Part shown: positions 21,081 to 32,631 of the stretch, one piece after another
Layout: each line of letters opens with the position of its first letter
Position numbering within the stretch: position 1 is the first letter of the stretch
Assembly: GCA_030015575.1 (NCBI GenBank)
Contig: CM057339.1
Coordinates: 769,684,809 to 769,748,808, forward strand
DNA: 64,000 nt
Direction of reading: 5' to 3'
Origin: Agapanthus africanus
Lineage: Eukaryota; Streptophyta; Magnoliopsida; Asparagales; Amaryllidaceae
Program-made: the position numbers and the translations under genes
Notes under the pieces: generated by a model
Database searches by the model: none
The model's input: the letters and a program-made list of their open reading frames with translations, nothing else
What the model was told of the DNA's origin: nothing

Positions 21081-22883
21081 ATGTCAGGCCTTAATCAAGA
21101 TAATAATATGGATGTGTTGACCGAACCCGCTTGTTATACTGAGCAGGGAAACGTTGGTTCCGCTCCAACTTATAATTATTATAAGTCCGAGCAGGAAATA
21201 GGGGAATATCCGGATTCCTACGCCACCCAAACGAAGAATAAGTATGTTGATGCATTTTCTTCGGGTGTGTTAGTTACCAAGAACCGTTTCTCAGTACACT
21301 CTACGTCCTGGGTATTAGATACCGGATCAGGATCCCATATATGTAATATGTTGCATGGGCTAAGGAAAGGTAGAGAACTGGGAATAGGTGATCATTCTCT
21401 AAAAGTAGGGAATGATGTAAGTGTTGTAGCCAAAGCAGTTGGTGAATATCACCTTGTATTACCAAATGGGAATACTTTGATCTTGAATGAATGTTATTAT
21501 GTGCCTTCTATGATATGCAATTTAATATCAATTTCTTTATTAGATAAAGAATGATATAACTTTGTAGTTGAGAATAATGTTATGAACATTTACCTAAATC
21601 ATGTGTTGATTGGGTTTGGTGCGTTATGTTCTAAATCAAAAGACAGTTTTTAACGTACAGAACACATACAAGAGGAAGAGTTCCGAAATGAATGAATCTT
21701 TCTTGTGGCATTGTAGACTAGGTCATATCAATGCGACACGACTAACTAAGTTACATAAGGATGGATATTTGAATCCGTTCGAATTATCATCTTATGAAAC
21801 TTGCCAGTCATGTCTCAAAGGAAAGATGACCAAAACTCCATTTACTGGACACGGAGAAAGAGTTACGGAGGGACTGATACATAGTGATGTATGCAGTCCC
21901 ATGTCTACACATGTCAGGAATGGTTCCTCGTATTTCATTACATTCACTGACGATCTCTCAAAATACGGACATGTGTTCCTGTTGAAACACAAGTCTGAAG
22001 CTTTTGAGAAATTCAAAGAATATAAGCATGAAGTCGAGAACCAGACGGGTAAAAGTATTAAAATCCTTCGATCCGATCGGGGAGGAGAATACTTGAGCAC
22101 GGAATTCCGTGACTATCTAAAAGAGAATGGGATTCTCTCTCAGCTTACTCCTCCATATACACCATAGCACAATGGTGTATCGGAGCGGAGGAATCGCACC
22201 CTATTAGATATGATGCGCTCTATGATGAACACCGCTGAGTTGCCTATTTCCTTTTAGGGTTATGCGCTTGAAACAGCCATACACCTATTGAATATGCCCC
22301 TACCAAATCTGTGCCTACCACTCCATATGAGAAATGGAAGGGGAAGAGACCATGCCTTAATTATATTAAGATATGGGGTTGTCCGGCTTATGTTAAAACG
22401 CAAAATCCGAACAAGCTCGAGGCAAGGTCAGTTCTGTGTAAGTTTGTAAGATATCCCAAAAATTCACGTGGGTATATCTTCTACCGTTCCGAGGAACAAA
22501 AGGTGTTTGTTTCTCGTAATGCCACCTTTTTAGAAAAGGAATTTCTTGAAAAAGAAATTAGTGGCAGGGAGGTAGAACTGGAAGAAGTTCCAGCTATACA
22601 AACTACGATAGAAGATTTAGTAGAACCAGAGCATTCGATAGTTCCCAATGAATCTCAGCCTCTCCGCCGATCTGTTAGGGTTCCTCATCTACCTGAGAGA
22701 TACTACGGTTTTCTCATTGATGGTGGGAGCGAGGATTGCATCATGGAAGATGATGACTCAACTAGCTTCGAGCAGGCCATCACGAGTGGGGACTCTGTGA
22801 AATGGCTGGATGCAATGCGATCTGAGATGGAATCCATGTACACCAACAAAGTTGGACTTTGGAAGTTGCTCCCGAAGGGATAA
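21081..22883 (+). pseudogene. Copia C1: protease, integrase and linker
   Basis: Begins ATGTCAGGC right after TCTCTCCAGGTAGCGACC. There is no gag or zinc knuckle; the frame goes directly to the protease box WVLDTGSGSHIC near 21310. After a TGA at 21552-21554 and a frameshift near 21615 comes the pre-integrase motif HCRLGHINATRL...CQSCLKGKM, then the integrase core (LIHSDVCSPM, FITFTDDLSKYG, ILRSDRGGEY). Stops: TAG at 22165-22167 (relatives have Gln, CAG) and a TAG for Trp near 22256. The linker carries ISGREVELEEVPAIQ. A one-base loss near 22850 shifts the frame into RT. Confidence 0.88.
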
Positions 22884-24271
22884 AACTCATTGGGAGCAAA
22901 TGGATCTTTAATAAGAAACTTAGTGTAGATGGAAAAGTTGAGACTTTCAAAGCTAGACTTGTTGCAAAAGGTTTTCGTCAACGACCAGGTGTGGATTATG
23001 ATGAAACATTTTCTCTAGTGGCTATGCTTAAGTTCATCTGGATCCTACTTGCCATTGCTGCATACCATGACTACGAAATCTAGCAGATGGATGTTAAGAC
23101 CGCCTTTTTAAATGGTGATTTAGAAGAGAGCGTGTACATGACTCAGCCAGAGGGCGTCGTAGACAGTGGGAGCAGCAGAAATGTGTGCAAGCTGCTTAAA
23201 TCCATCTACGGGTTAAAACAGGTATCGCGGAGCTGGAACATCTGTTTTGATGTAGTAGTCAAAGAGTTTGACTTCATAAAAAACGTAGATGAACCTTGTA
23301 TATACAAGAAGGTGGCAGAGAGTAAGATTGTCTTCCTCGTATTGTACGTGGATGACATACTCTTGATAGGAAATGATGTTCCTATGCTGCACTCGGTCAA
23401 GCTTTTCATATCACAAAGATTCTCAATGAAAGATCTAGGTGATGCCTCCTATATCTTGGGGATTAAGATCTATAGAGATAGATCTAAACGGATACTGGGA
23501 TTGTCCCAATCTAGGTACATAGACACCATACTAAAGAGGTTTAGTATGGAATATTCCAAGCGTGGGAATTTACCCACGATCTCATGACTCACTCTCTCCA
23601 AAGAGATGTCTCCCAAGACTGATTTGGAGAGAGATCGCATGCAAGGGATACCCTATGCTTCGGCAGTAGGCTCTATCATGTACACGATGTTATGTACCAG
23701 ACCCGATGTAGCATACTCACTAAGTGTAGTGAGTAGGTATCAAGCAGATCCAGGAGAGAATCACAGGACAACTGTGAAGAACATTCTCAAGTACTTGAGA
23801 AGGACTAAGGAGATGTTCTTGGTGTATGGTAACGGTGAACTCCAAGTGGAGTCCTTTACCGATTCGAGCTTCCAGAGTGATAAGGACGACTCTAAGTCGG
23901 TCTCGGGATTTGTCTTTACCCTCAATGGAGGGGCGGTTTGTTGGAAGAGTTCCAAGTAAGAAACCGTGGCAGACTCGACGATGGAGGCTGAATACATCGC
24001 TGCCAACGATGCTGCCAAAGAGGTTGTCTGGATGAAGAAGTTCATAACCGAACTTAGTGTGGTTCCATCCATTGAGCATCCAATACCTTTGTATTGTGAT
24101 AACAATGGAGCTGTGGCTTTGGCTAAGGAACCCAGGTCCCATCAACGATCCAGGCATATTCTGAGGCGGTATCACCTGATCCGGGAGATAGTTGATCGCC
24201 GGGGGATCGAGGTCAGGTGAGTTGACACGAAGAACAACACGGCGGATCCACTCACAAAGGCCATACCCTAG
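22859..24271 (+). pseudogene. Copia C1: reverse transcriptase and RNase H
   Basis: One frame throughout, with KWIFNKKLSVDGKVETFKAR, QMDVKTAFLNGDLEESVYM (near 23090), the catalytic VLYVDDILLIGND (near 23345), and RNase H with FTDSSFQSDKDD, STMEAEYIAA, LYCDNNGAVALA, ending NNTADPLTKAIP and a natural TAG at 24269-24271. Premature stops: TAG 23081-23083 (Trp in relatives), TGA 23585-23587, TAA 23957-23959 (Gln) and TGA 24218-24220. Most look like C-to-T or G-to-A changes. This is the best-preserved copia pol in the window. Confidence 0.92.
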
Positions 24272-24330
24272 ATACAATTTGAGAGATTCTTCGGGATATT
24301 GGGTATGAGATACTACAACAACTGGTCTTA

Positions 24331-24345
24331 GTGCAAGTGGGAGAT
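24331..24345 (+). other. Polypurine tract of C1
   Basis: GTGCAAGTGGGAGAT immediately precedes the LTR start TGTTAGTT. The identical tract precedes the LTRs at 15282 and 40625. Confidence 0.8.
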
Positions 24346-26539
24346 TGTTAGTTATATGTATGCCCTAAAGACCATTATTGTACATATGATGTATATTATA
24401 GTGGATGCTTGGACATATATAGAAAGGACTTTCTTGCTTGACATGATAGTATGCTATCTGGTTGCTCTTTGTCTTAACATGTAGACTTGTATTGTGATAC
24501 TGTCTTGCTCTCACATGTTGATAAAGCCCTTAGGATGTATACTTGACTACCAAGACTATAATGGAGATCATACTAGTGGGGCCAGGGTAGTCCACAAGTA
24601 CATCCTTTAATTGTTCCTAGTCGAGGGTGTTTCGAGACAGGGCATCGATATTTCAGAGTAGACTAGTGTATATGCTTCTTGACCCATATGATGGGCGGTG
24701 GATGATCCCACATCCATTGGTGCTTGACATCAAAGATGCTATACAGGTGCTCAGTGGAGACTGGGTACACTGAATGGACTCACCGAGGACTCCTAGTTGG
24801 TATTATACCTATCGTCGGATAGCAGTTCTCTGGTGACACTGGTACAGGTTAGTCTGTAGACCCGAGATCGTCATAGAGTCTTGTGTGATTCCCACTGTGC
24901 TTTAATTTCCATCTTATCACGTTCAAGAGATCGTGCAAAACGGTGGTTTTTGGGTACAGTCCCGAGTCACATGGAGGCAATGAGCGATAAGAGGGGATTC
25001 GTCTCTCCCGGTATTGGAGGTTGATGTTTCGCTGTTCTTGATTGGCTATAACAGAAAGTCCCTGGCCAGGACTGATACGGAGATTTACTGGTAAGTGTTA
25101 TCAGTAGTTTCTCGACCCATTATAAGCCTCACATCGGCGCGACTTATCGGTTACTGGGGTCTGACGTTTACCACCCCTAGACTAGATATGCGACATATCA
25201 TACGAAGAGACCGGACTGTACGGTAGTGTTACTGACAGGCTTTACAGATGTATGAGCAGGCTTTCTTGTTGATATTCTGATCGCTCAATACCCGGGTAGC
25301 CGTTACGTCCAGCTAGTACCGCTGACGGTTTGTGGGTGCTTGATATGATCATCACCTACTGCCGGCGTATTGACGAGTCTTTAGAGTCCTACACAGAGGT
25401 TTCCTGACTCAGGAGAAATGAAGTAGGAGCACATATGTGATATGTGCGGGACCGAGATTAATACGAGTATGTGATACCGTATTCTATTCTCGCGATATTG
25501 GTATCGGTCGGTTATATGTGATATAGCCGGGTTATCGAATCAAGTGTTGATTCGATAAGAAGATACATATGATATTAGTCGGTTATATATAATATAGCCG
25601 GATTACTAAATCAAGTGTTGATTTGATAATTTAATGTATAATTGTATATTTGATATACTAATTTACATTAACTAATATTAGATCATTTAAGCATTTCTTT
25701 TTCTCACAAGTGCACACTTAATATATATGTGATATATATTAATTGTGTTTCTTTTGTGTTATGCTTGATTATACATGCAACATGGGTGTATGAGACTCAC
25801 ACCATTCCATAAGATAATTTGGGTTTTGTTTATTTAAAGTAAATACAAAATTGGTGGGAATTTTCCATGGTTGAAGCTTAGTGGAAGCTTGTAAAAATCT
25901 TTGACTTAGTCCACTAACTTTGTCTTACTATAGATATTTATTAACCCAACCATTATCTTAAACTATGGTCAAGTGTCTACATGAGTTATATGAGATATTT
26001 CTCACCCATGGTTGCCACTCTCACATGATTCATTCTATTCTCTTCATCTTCTTCTTCATCAAGAATGAGAGCTCTCTAGATTTTGGAGAGGTGAAGAAAA
26101 TAAGTGAGAAAATTAATTCTAAAGTGAGCAAAAATCCTATTTCATCATTCTCTACTAGACTAGCCATTTAGTTTAGGGTGTTAGCTTCACTAATCCCTAA
26201 TTAGTGAAGAGGTATCTTGGGTTGGTGTCTTCTCGACGTAGATCATCTTCGGCCTCGAAGACTTTGTGCAAGCTTGTTCTTTTCATCTTGTGGAGCCATT
26301 CTAGAGTCCGAAAGATCACTACTTGGAGCGAAAGGACTACTACACGGAGCTATTGAAGTGAAAGACCGGTCTACAAGGGTTGTATTCCATGTTCATTTAG
26401 ATGTAAAATTATTTACATGTTGTGTTGTCTAATTCTCTAGTTAAGATTTTAGGATTAGGCTTGTTTAGCATGGCAAATTTTTGAAAATGGCATGGATGAT
26501 ACCTCCCGAAACCTCGTTGCCGTGCTAGGCATTCCTACA
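24346..26539 (+). repeat. 3' LTR of C1 (2194 bp)
   Basis: Starts TGTTAGTTATATGTATGCCC and ends CATTCCTACA, with TG...CA ends. It shares its whole length with the LTR at 32632-34804 and its second half with 19818-20866. The right flank is AAATA; no matching duplication can be checked because the left end of the element is lost. Confidence 0.88.
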
Positions 26540-27704
26540 AAATAATCCATTATATTCCTTAAGGGGTTTTATGTATAATATTATATTTTAAAATCTCGAG
26601 AATATTTTGTTAAAAATATTATTTAGAAAGTGAGGGTGTTTTGATAAAAAGTGTACTTTTGATAAATTAGGGTATTTTAATGAAAAACCTGTCTTTAGGG
26701 CACTTTAGTAAAAACTAACATTTCTAGAGTTAAAGGTATTTTCTTGTAAAATCTAATTTGAAAGCTTGTTTTCTTTTAAGCTAATTATAATTAATGGTAC
26801 TAAACCAATTATTAATTATCATCTTTTTTTCTTTTAATTTTATAAGAATTGTTTTATTTTTCTAAAACCACTTTTTCCTTTCAAGACCGTGCTCTGTGAA
26901 GAGCTCTGTGTCTCACTCGATTAGACCCAAAACATACTTTAACCAATACCATCCGTAACAGGGTTCCCTCTAAAGAGGGTTGTAGAGGCAAAATTGCAAA
27001 AGAAAGGTAAGGTTAAATACTATTTTTAAATACTTTGAGGGTATTTTAGTGTAATGATAAATTTTAGGAATATTTCTAAGAATATGTGAGTGTTTCATGA
27101 TTCAAATGTGTGTATGTGTAGGGTAGATCATTACCTCATGCGCTATATATCACAAAACTAGTATCGAAATAATCGTGGATTTTCACCGCTGCTTGCTTTC
27201 TTCACATATCAACACTACTCTTAACTAACACACTGTATCACATTATATGCGTATTAAACCAGTTAAAGTATACATATACTCATATTACAACACTATACTA
27301 AGCTCTAAATATGATGAGAATGCTCTTCAATAGTTACTGAACCATTAAATTCATCAAACTAATAATTCACACCAACTTACAATGGCTCCATAAAAATAAA
27401 TTCTAATATATTGCATTAAACCATTATATTTCCTACTATTTTACTGTATAAGACTATTTGACTTACATCTCCTAGCCTTATGAGTCAAAAACCTGTTAGT
27501 GTAGTCCATTTTTTTTTTATTCTTTACTGATCTACAAAAATTGCTTAATGCGCCACCTCTGTTATTATACTCTAAGTACACTTGCTATATATTAAAATAA
27601 ACATTTCTTTGTTTATATCATTAGTGAAAAGGAATCTACCGAGAGCGAGTCTAGCATGGAAGAGGTGAAGTGAGAGTGAGTGAGAGGAAAGGACGGGGAC
27701 TTAC
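26540..27704. other. AT-rich intergenic or intronic DNA
   Basis: No supported gene. It holds a run of related lines around 26620-26720 (GGGTGTTTTGATAAAAAG, GGGTATTTTAATGAAAAA, GGGCACTTTAGTAAAAAC), a weak 30-35-bp tandem repeat. If the exon at 27705-28021 is real, 27704 downward is its intron. Confidence 0.5.
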
Positions 27705-28021
27705 CTGCAGTTAGAACGACAGAAACAACTGAAGTTTTTATTGAGACATTTCGTCGAATACCTCCGGCACAAATTTGAAATGTCGATAGGAAGGAGATCC
27801 GAAGGCATGGAAATGATCGTATCTCTCACGCGGTCTCATGCCTAACCATGAGAACTCGTTTCGCAGCTCGTGGTCGCGTCGAAAAGGGCTGTCGAAAATT
27901 GAGGTTGGATAGTGTTGTGTTGTTGATGCGGCTGCCATTGTTGAAGATGGTGATGAGGTCGACGATACAAAGGCTTGGGTTTGATAGGTTTAGGAGGTGA
28001 GGATGGAGAGGTTCGGCCATG
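27705..28021 (-). pseudogene. Possible host exon with a 5' splice site, disrupted by LTR D
   Basis: On the minus strand CACCATGGCC gives a strong start context at 28021-28019, and CTGCAG/GTAAGT at 27705 is a perfect donor. From that ATG the frame gives 64 codons and stops. Another frame gives a 66-residue ORF starting MAAASTTQHYPTSIFDSP (27938-27738), also ended before the donor. Codon composition differs from the surrounding retroelements. LTR D starts eight bases upstream, so the promoter is separated. I do not recognise the product. It may be the 5' exon of a broken gene or a chance combination. Confidence 0.35.
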
Positions 28022-28028
28022 GTGGGTG

Positions 28029-29020
28029 TGTTGGATATAGGTGCCCTCAAAACAATTATTGAAATTGAAGGAGAAGCTATACAAGAGAACAATCTTACTC
28101 GAGATGATAGTATGCTATTTGATTTGTCTTTATCTTTCATGTGATGCGTTTACTCATTATCACGTACCGTTTAGACATGAAATAAATCCCTTAGGATTTT
28201 GCTTGACTACCAGGACGATGATGGAAATCATATTAGTGGGGCCTAGGTAGTCGATAAGTACATCCTTAAATGTCCTTAGTCGTAGAAGTATCAAGACTGG
28301 ACATCGGAACTCCAGTTTAGACTAGTGTGTACATTTCCTGACTCGGTTGGAGGGCGATAGCTGATCCTGCAGCTATTGATGTTTGACATCGAGGACGGTA
28401 TACAGGTGCTCATTGGATGAGTTACATAGGATGGACTCACTGAGAACTACTAGTTGGTAATATACCAATGTCAGATAGCAGTTCTTTGGTGACATGAGTA
28501 CATGGTAGTCCCTTGGACCTGAGATAACCATAGTGTCTCATGTGTGTTTCCACTATACTTTGACTTCTACTCTACCACGGCTCAAAAGAGTCTTGCAAAT
28601 AATTTTTTGTTGGGTATAATCCCGAAGCACGTGGAGGCAGTGAGCGGTCGAAGGAGTTCGTCTCTCCCGGTATAGGGAGTTGATGTCGCGATGTGCAGGA
28701 CATGACTGCAACCACAAGTTGGTGGCCAACGCGGTGGAGATAAACTGATAAGTGTTATCGGTTGTATCTCCAGTTGGTTATGAGTCCTCTGTCGCACAAC
28801 TTATCGAGTTATTGAAGTCTGACAGATTCCAAACCCTAGACCCGATATGCGATACTCTTAGACGAAGATGCTAGATTATACGACGATTGTCGCTGATAGA
28901 CTTTGCAGGGTTCAAATGAGCTTGCTCGTTGACTTTCTTTCGATCAATACCTGGGTAGCCGTTATGTGCAGCTAGTATCGCTGACGTGCTGGGTTATGGA
29001 TATGATCCTAACCTACTTTC
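28029..29020 (+). repeat. Copia LTR D (left 1 kb), interrupted by LTR F
   Basis: Begins TGTTGGATATAGGTGCCCTC and follows the copia LTR pattern: GAGATGATAGTATGCTATTTG, CCCTTAGGATTTTGCTTGACTACC, AGTGGGGCC, TCTCTCCCGGTATAGGGAG. It stops in the block equivalent to CACCTACTGCCGGCG of the C1 LTR. It is more diverged from C1 and C2 than they are from each other. Its remainder is expected to the right of the window. Confidence 0.75.
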
Positions 29021-30487
29021 TGCTGGGAACTTAGGCACACTAGCAAACTAATTTTGCAAGATAGCAACATGGATTTCAAAATTTTCTAGTTTGCTAAAGT
29101 TATGAAACCAAGAATCAAACTAAAGAGGTAGGACTTGTATACAAAACCTAGTGAGCTAAACTAATCTACTACGTGTAGAATACTCACATCCTCAAGCTTT
29201 CTTCAAGTGCTCCGGATATCGTTTGCAAGCTGGTCCTCTTTTGCCGAAGATGATCTACCTAAGGAAAACGATCCAAGTTCCAACTTCGCTTAGCGAAGCA
29301 ACCGATGCTCCAAGGTCGCCAGCAATGGAGAGTGGGGATGTAGGAATTTTCCACTATCCTTTTCTCTCATTTCCAAAATTCAAGTGAGCAACTAAAGAAG
29401 AAGGGGGAGGAGGTGAAGAAACATGGACATGAGCAAAATGAGCAAGCGTGAAAGATAGAAATGAAGAGAGTAGTATATAGAAAATAGAATGACTTGAAAT
29501 TTTACAACCATGCAAAAAAATATCTCACAACATTTTAAATTAAACTAATAAAGGCCATACCTCTCTACATACTTCCAACCATGCTCGTGCCACCTCACCC
29601 TCTACCTCATTTGCAAATGGTTTTCTAAAAAGAAAATAATATAATGAGGTGTCCATCTTCTAGAAGATATTCCGTATAAATACGGAATACAACCCGGTAT
29701 ACGTATCGAAATACATATACGCGTATTCGTATAAAAATACGAATAGCCAAGAGAGAAAATAAACAGTGAACAATAATACTAGAACACATACATACATACA
29801 TACATACATATATAAATTATTAAATCAAAATTTAATTTAATAATCCGGTTTAATCCTAAACCGCTAGTATTATCAACCGTCCAATTAAAGTCCATGTTGC
29901 TTGTACACATATTTAATCGGACATCTGTATGTACCAACATACGTCCTCTACATCATATCGCCTGACCTGGAAAAACCCTCTGTGAGGGACTTTAAAGACT
30001 CATCAAAATGCTGGCAGTGGATTTAACCACAAGAACGTCAGTGGCACTAGCTGTACGTAACGGCTGCCCATGTATTGAGCGAAAAGAAAGCTGACGAGTA
30101 AACTCATCTGTACCCCTACCGAGCCTGTCTGTGACAATCTCCGTACAGTCCGGTCTGTTTATCTAAGAGTATCGTATATCGGGTCTAGGGATGGATAAAG
30201 TCAGACCCCTAATAACGCGATATTTCATGTCGGTGTGAAGCCCATCACCCACTGAGAAACTACTGATCCAAATCAGTAATTCTCATCCACCATGGCTAAG
30301 AATTTCTGGTGATGGCCCCCTGTGCACAGCGTGGCATCTACCCCTAATACCGGAAGAGACGAATCCGCGTCGATCTTCTCACTGCCTCAATGTGGCTCGG
30401 GACTGTACCCAACTAAAACTTGTTTGCACGACTCCTTTGAGCCATGGTAGGGAAATAATCATAGCACAGTGGGAACTCACTGTAAGG
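29021..30487 (-). repeat. Copia LTR F (part), minus strand
   Basis: Starts TGCTGGGAACTTAGGC on the plus strand. It runs parallel to the E3 LTR in the same orientation: TGCCACCTCACC region, CGGCTGCCCATG, GAGACGAATCC, GACTCCTTTGAGCCATGG, CACAGTGGGAACTCAC. At 30488 it is cut by the Tat LTR of element G. The left flank CTTTC would be the 5-bp target duplication inside LTR D. No gene inside. Confidence 0.7.
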
Positions 30488-32234
30488 TGTTTTTCGTCAC
30501 CCCATTGAGATGGGAATGCGCGCGCTTGTCAGGCGCATTACAAATTCCCCCTGCCTAGGGTAGGCTGGGGTTTATTGATTATGAGGATCCGAATCTCCGG
30601 CAGCCGCGGACTAAGTTGCCGTTAATTACCCCTCGCCTTTGGAGCGAGAGAACCTCCGATTGACGGGTTAAACAGGTCATGCGAACTCAATATGGCGTGT
30701 TATGTTTTAAAAGGGGGGTTTGGATGTATCGGGGGCCCCGCAGAGTTTTTACGGTGGTCCTGCTACCCGAACAGCGAGCTGGGGGTCAAGGGGGCTAGCA
30801 GCCCCCTTGCGGGGAAGCGCCCCGTTAGAATTTTTTTCTAACGGGGGAGACACATTTAGTGTGGAGTGCACAAAAAAAGGAAGGGAAAAAGCGTCTTAAA
30901 GACGCGTGCGTAGCACATGGTGCCCGGGATCACGTGCGCACACGTGACCATTGGGCGCCTCAGCGCCCGGGGGCACATGGCGCACACGTGACCGATGCGC
31001 GCCTCAGCACCCAGGTTCACGTGGCGCACACATGACCGTTGGGCGCCTCAGCGCCCGGGGTCACGTGAGCACACGTAACCGTTTGAGCGCCTCAGCGCCC
31101 GGGGTCAAGAGGCGCACATGTGACCGTTGGGTGCCTCAGCCCCCGGGGTCACGTGAGCACACGTGACCGTTTGGACGCCTCAGCTCCCGAGGTCACGTGG
31201 GCGCACGTGACCGTTGGGTGCCTTAGCGCCCCGGGGTCACGTGGCGCACACGTGATCTTTGGGCACCTCAGCGCCTGGGGTCACGTGGGCGCACGTGACC
31301 GTTGGGCGCCTCAGCGCCCCGGGGTTACGTGGTGTACATGTGACCTTTGGGCGCCTCAGCACCCGGGGTCACGTCGGCGCACGTGACCATTGGGCGCCTC
31401 AGCGCCCAGAGTCACGTGGGCGCACGTGACCACAGGAAAACACCCGCTGGAGGGGGGGCCTAGCCCTTAGGTTGGAGAGTTGAACTCCCAAGGGATTTTT
31501 GGAGTTAAACTCCTGACAGAAAATTAATTTATGGAGTTAAACTCCAACAGATCTAGAAAGGAGTTAAACTCCTAGAAATCTTTGGCCCTTCTTCTGAGCC
31601 TTGGATCTGTCCAAAGTTAGATTCTTGGAGATGGGTCTCTTTCTTCTTTTTCTATTGGCCGGATCACTAAATTCAAGAGGTGTGATATTTTAAAGATCTC
31701 TCTTTTTCGAGATCTGGTGGGAGATCTGAGTTTCCCTTTATGGATTTTGTGGTAAAAACCTATTTTGTTTGGGAAAAGGAAGAGTTAAGCTCTTGATTTA
31801 ATTCAAGAGAAAAAAGAAGGTTTTAGAACCTTGAGGAAGAAGAAGATCACAGATATGGATTTTTTTTGGAGAGAGAAAAAGTTGTTGAGATATTTTCATT
31901 ATCTTTGCCTTTATAGGCTATACACTTTACATATAGCCCCTTGGGCTTTTCAAAATGGCATTTTGCCTATCTCATGGCTCATGTGCCATTTCTTTTTGCA
32001 CATAAGCCATGGGCTTTACAAAAATTTGGCTTTATACCCATTTTTCTTACATTTATTCATAGAATAAAAGAAAAAAAATACAATAAAATTATTTATTACA
32101 AAATTTTTATCTTGCCGCTCATGTTCGGGCTAGCTCCGGGTATTGGCCCACTTGACCTGGGCTTAGTCCCACCTGGCTTGGGGTTGACTTTGATTTTGAA
32201 TTGGTCAACCGGGGTATAAATTTTTACCCCAACA
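30488..32234 (-). repeat. 3' LTR of Tat element G (1747 bp)
   Basis: On the plus strand it begins TGTTTTTCGTCACCCC and ends TTTTTACCCCAACA. In element direction this is TGTTGGGGTAAAAATT...GGGTGACGAAAAACA. It aligns over its length with 62211-64000. A TATA box on the minus strand (TATAAA, 31910-31915) leaves a short U3. The transcribed part holds GGAGTTAAACTCC palindromes (about 31490-31575) and the paired-G-box array. The left flank TAAGG is the predicted target duplication. The neighbouring GGGGGCAATT on the minus strand would be the polypurine tract. Confidence 0.8.
30928..31434. repeat. 44-bp tandem array with two hairpins per unit (11 units)
   Basis: Each unit has GGTCACGTG-GGCG-CACGTGACC, a perfect palindrome around paired G-boxes, and GGGCGC-CTCA-GCGCCC, a perfect 6-bp hairpin with a CTCA loop. 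The plus-strand frames across it reflect the repeat only. A matching 12-unit array lies in the other LTR at 62669-63215. Confidence 0.9.
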
Positions 32235-32344
32235 AATTGCCCCCTATCAATAAATGCACACAACATATGTGGGTCGTGTGCATGAAATTGATGGATCTTC
32301 TTTCACGTGGAGGCGACTTGATTCGGCTCCCACCTTTTGGGAAG

Positions 32345-32631
32345 TTGGCACTGCCCTTTTTACGACTTGGACGGTCGGTACTTGACGTGTCTCCGAGATG
32401 GAGTGTCTGGTTGACTTGATTCCGAGGCGCAGTATAATTCCGATGAGGAGGTCGTTGCTGCCCTTTTAGCGACATGGACAGTCGGTTCTGCCCGTTTTGC
32501 GACTTGGACGATCGATACTGCCCTTTTAACGACTTGGACGGTCGGTGCTGCCCTTTTTATGACTTGGACGGTCGGTGCTGCCCTTTTAGCGACTTGGACG
32601 GTCGGTGCTGCCCTTTTTGCGACTTGGTACC
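32345..32631 (-). repeat. 30-bp tandem repeats in the 3' untranslated part of G
   Basis: About seven units of GACTTGGACGGTCGGTGCTGCCCTTTTAGC with small changes, next to the LTR on its internal side. This matches the habit of Tat elements to carry tandem repeats before the 3' LTR. The array is cut at 32631 by the copia LTR of C2, within GACTTGG. Confidence 0.8.

Noticed and set aside
30951..31386. Plus-strand ORFs across the G-box array (and again at 62691-63169)
   Set aside because: Low-complexity translation of a 44-bp repeat; frame continuity comes from few stop codons in GC-rich units.
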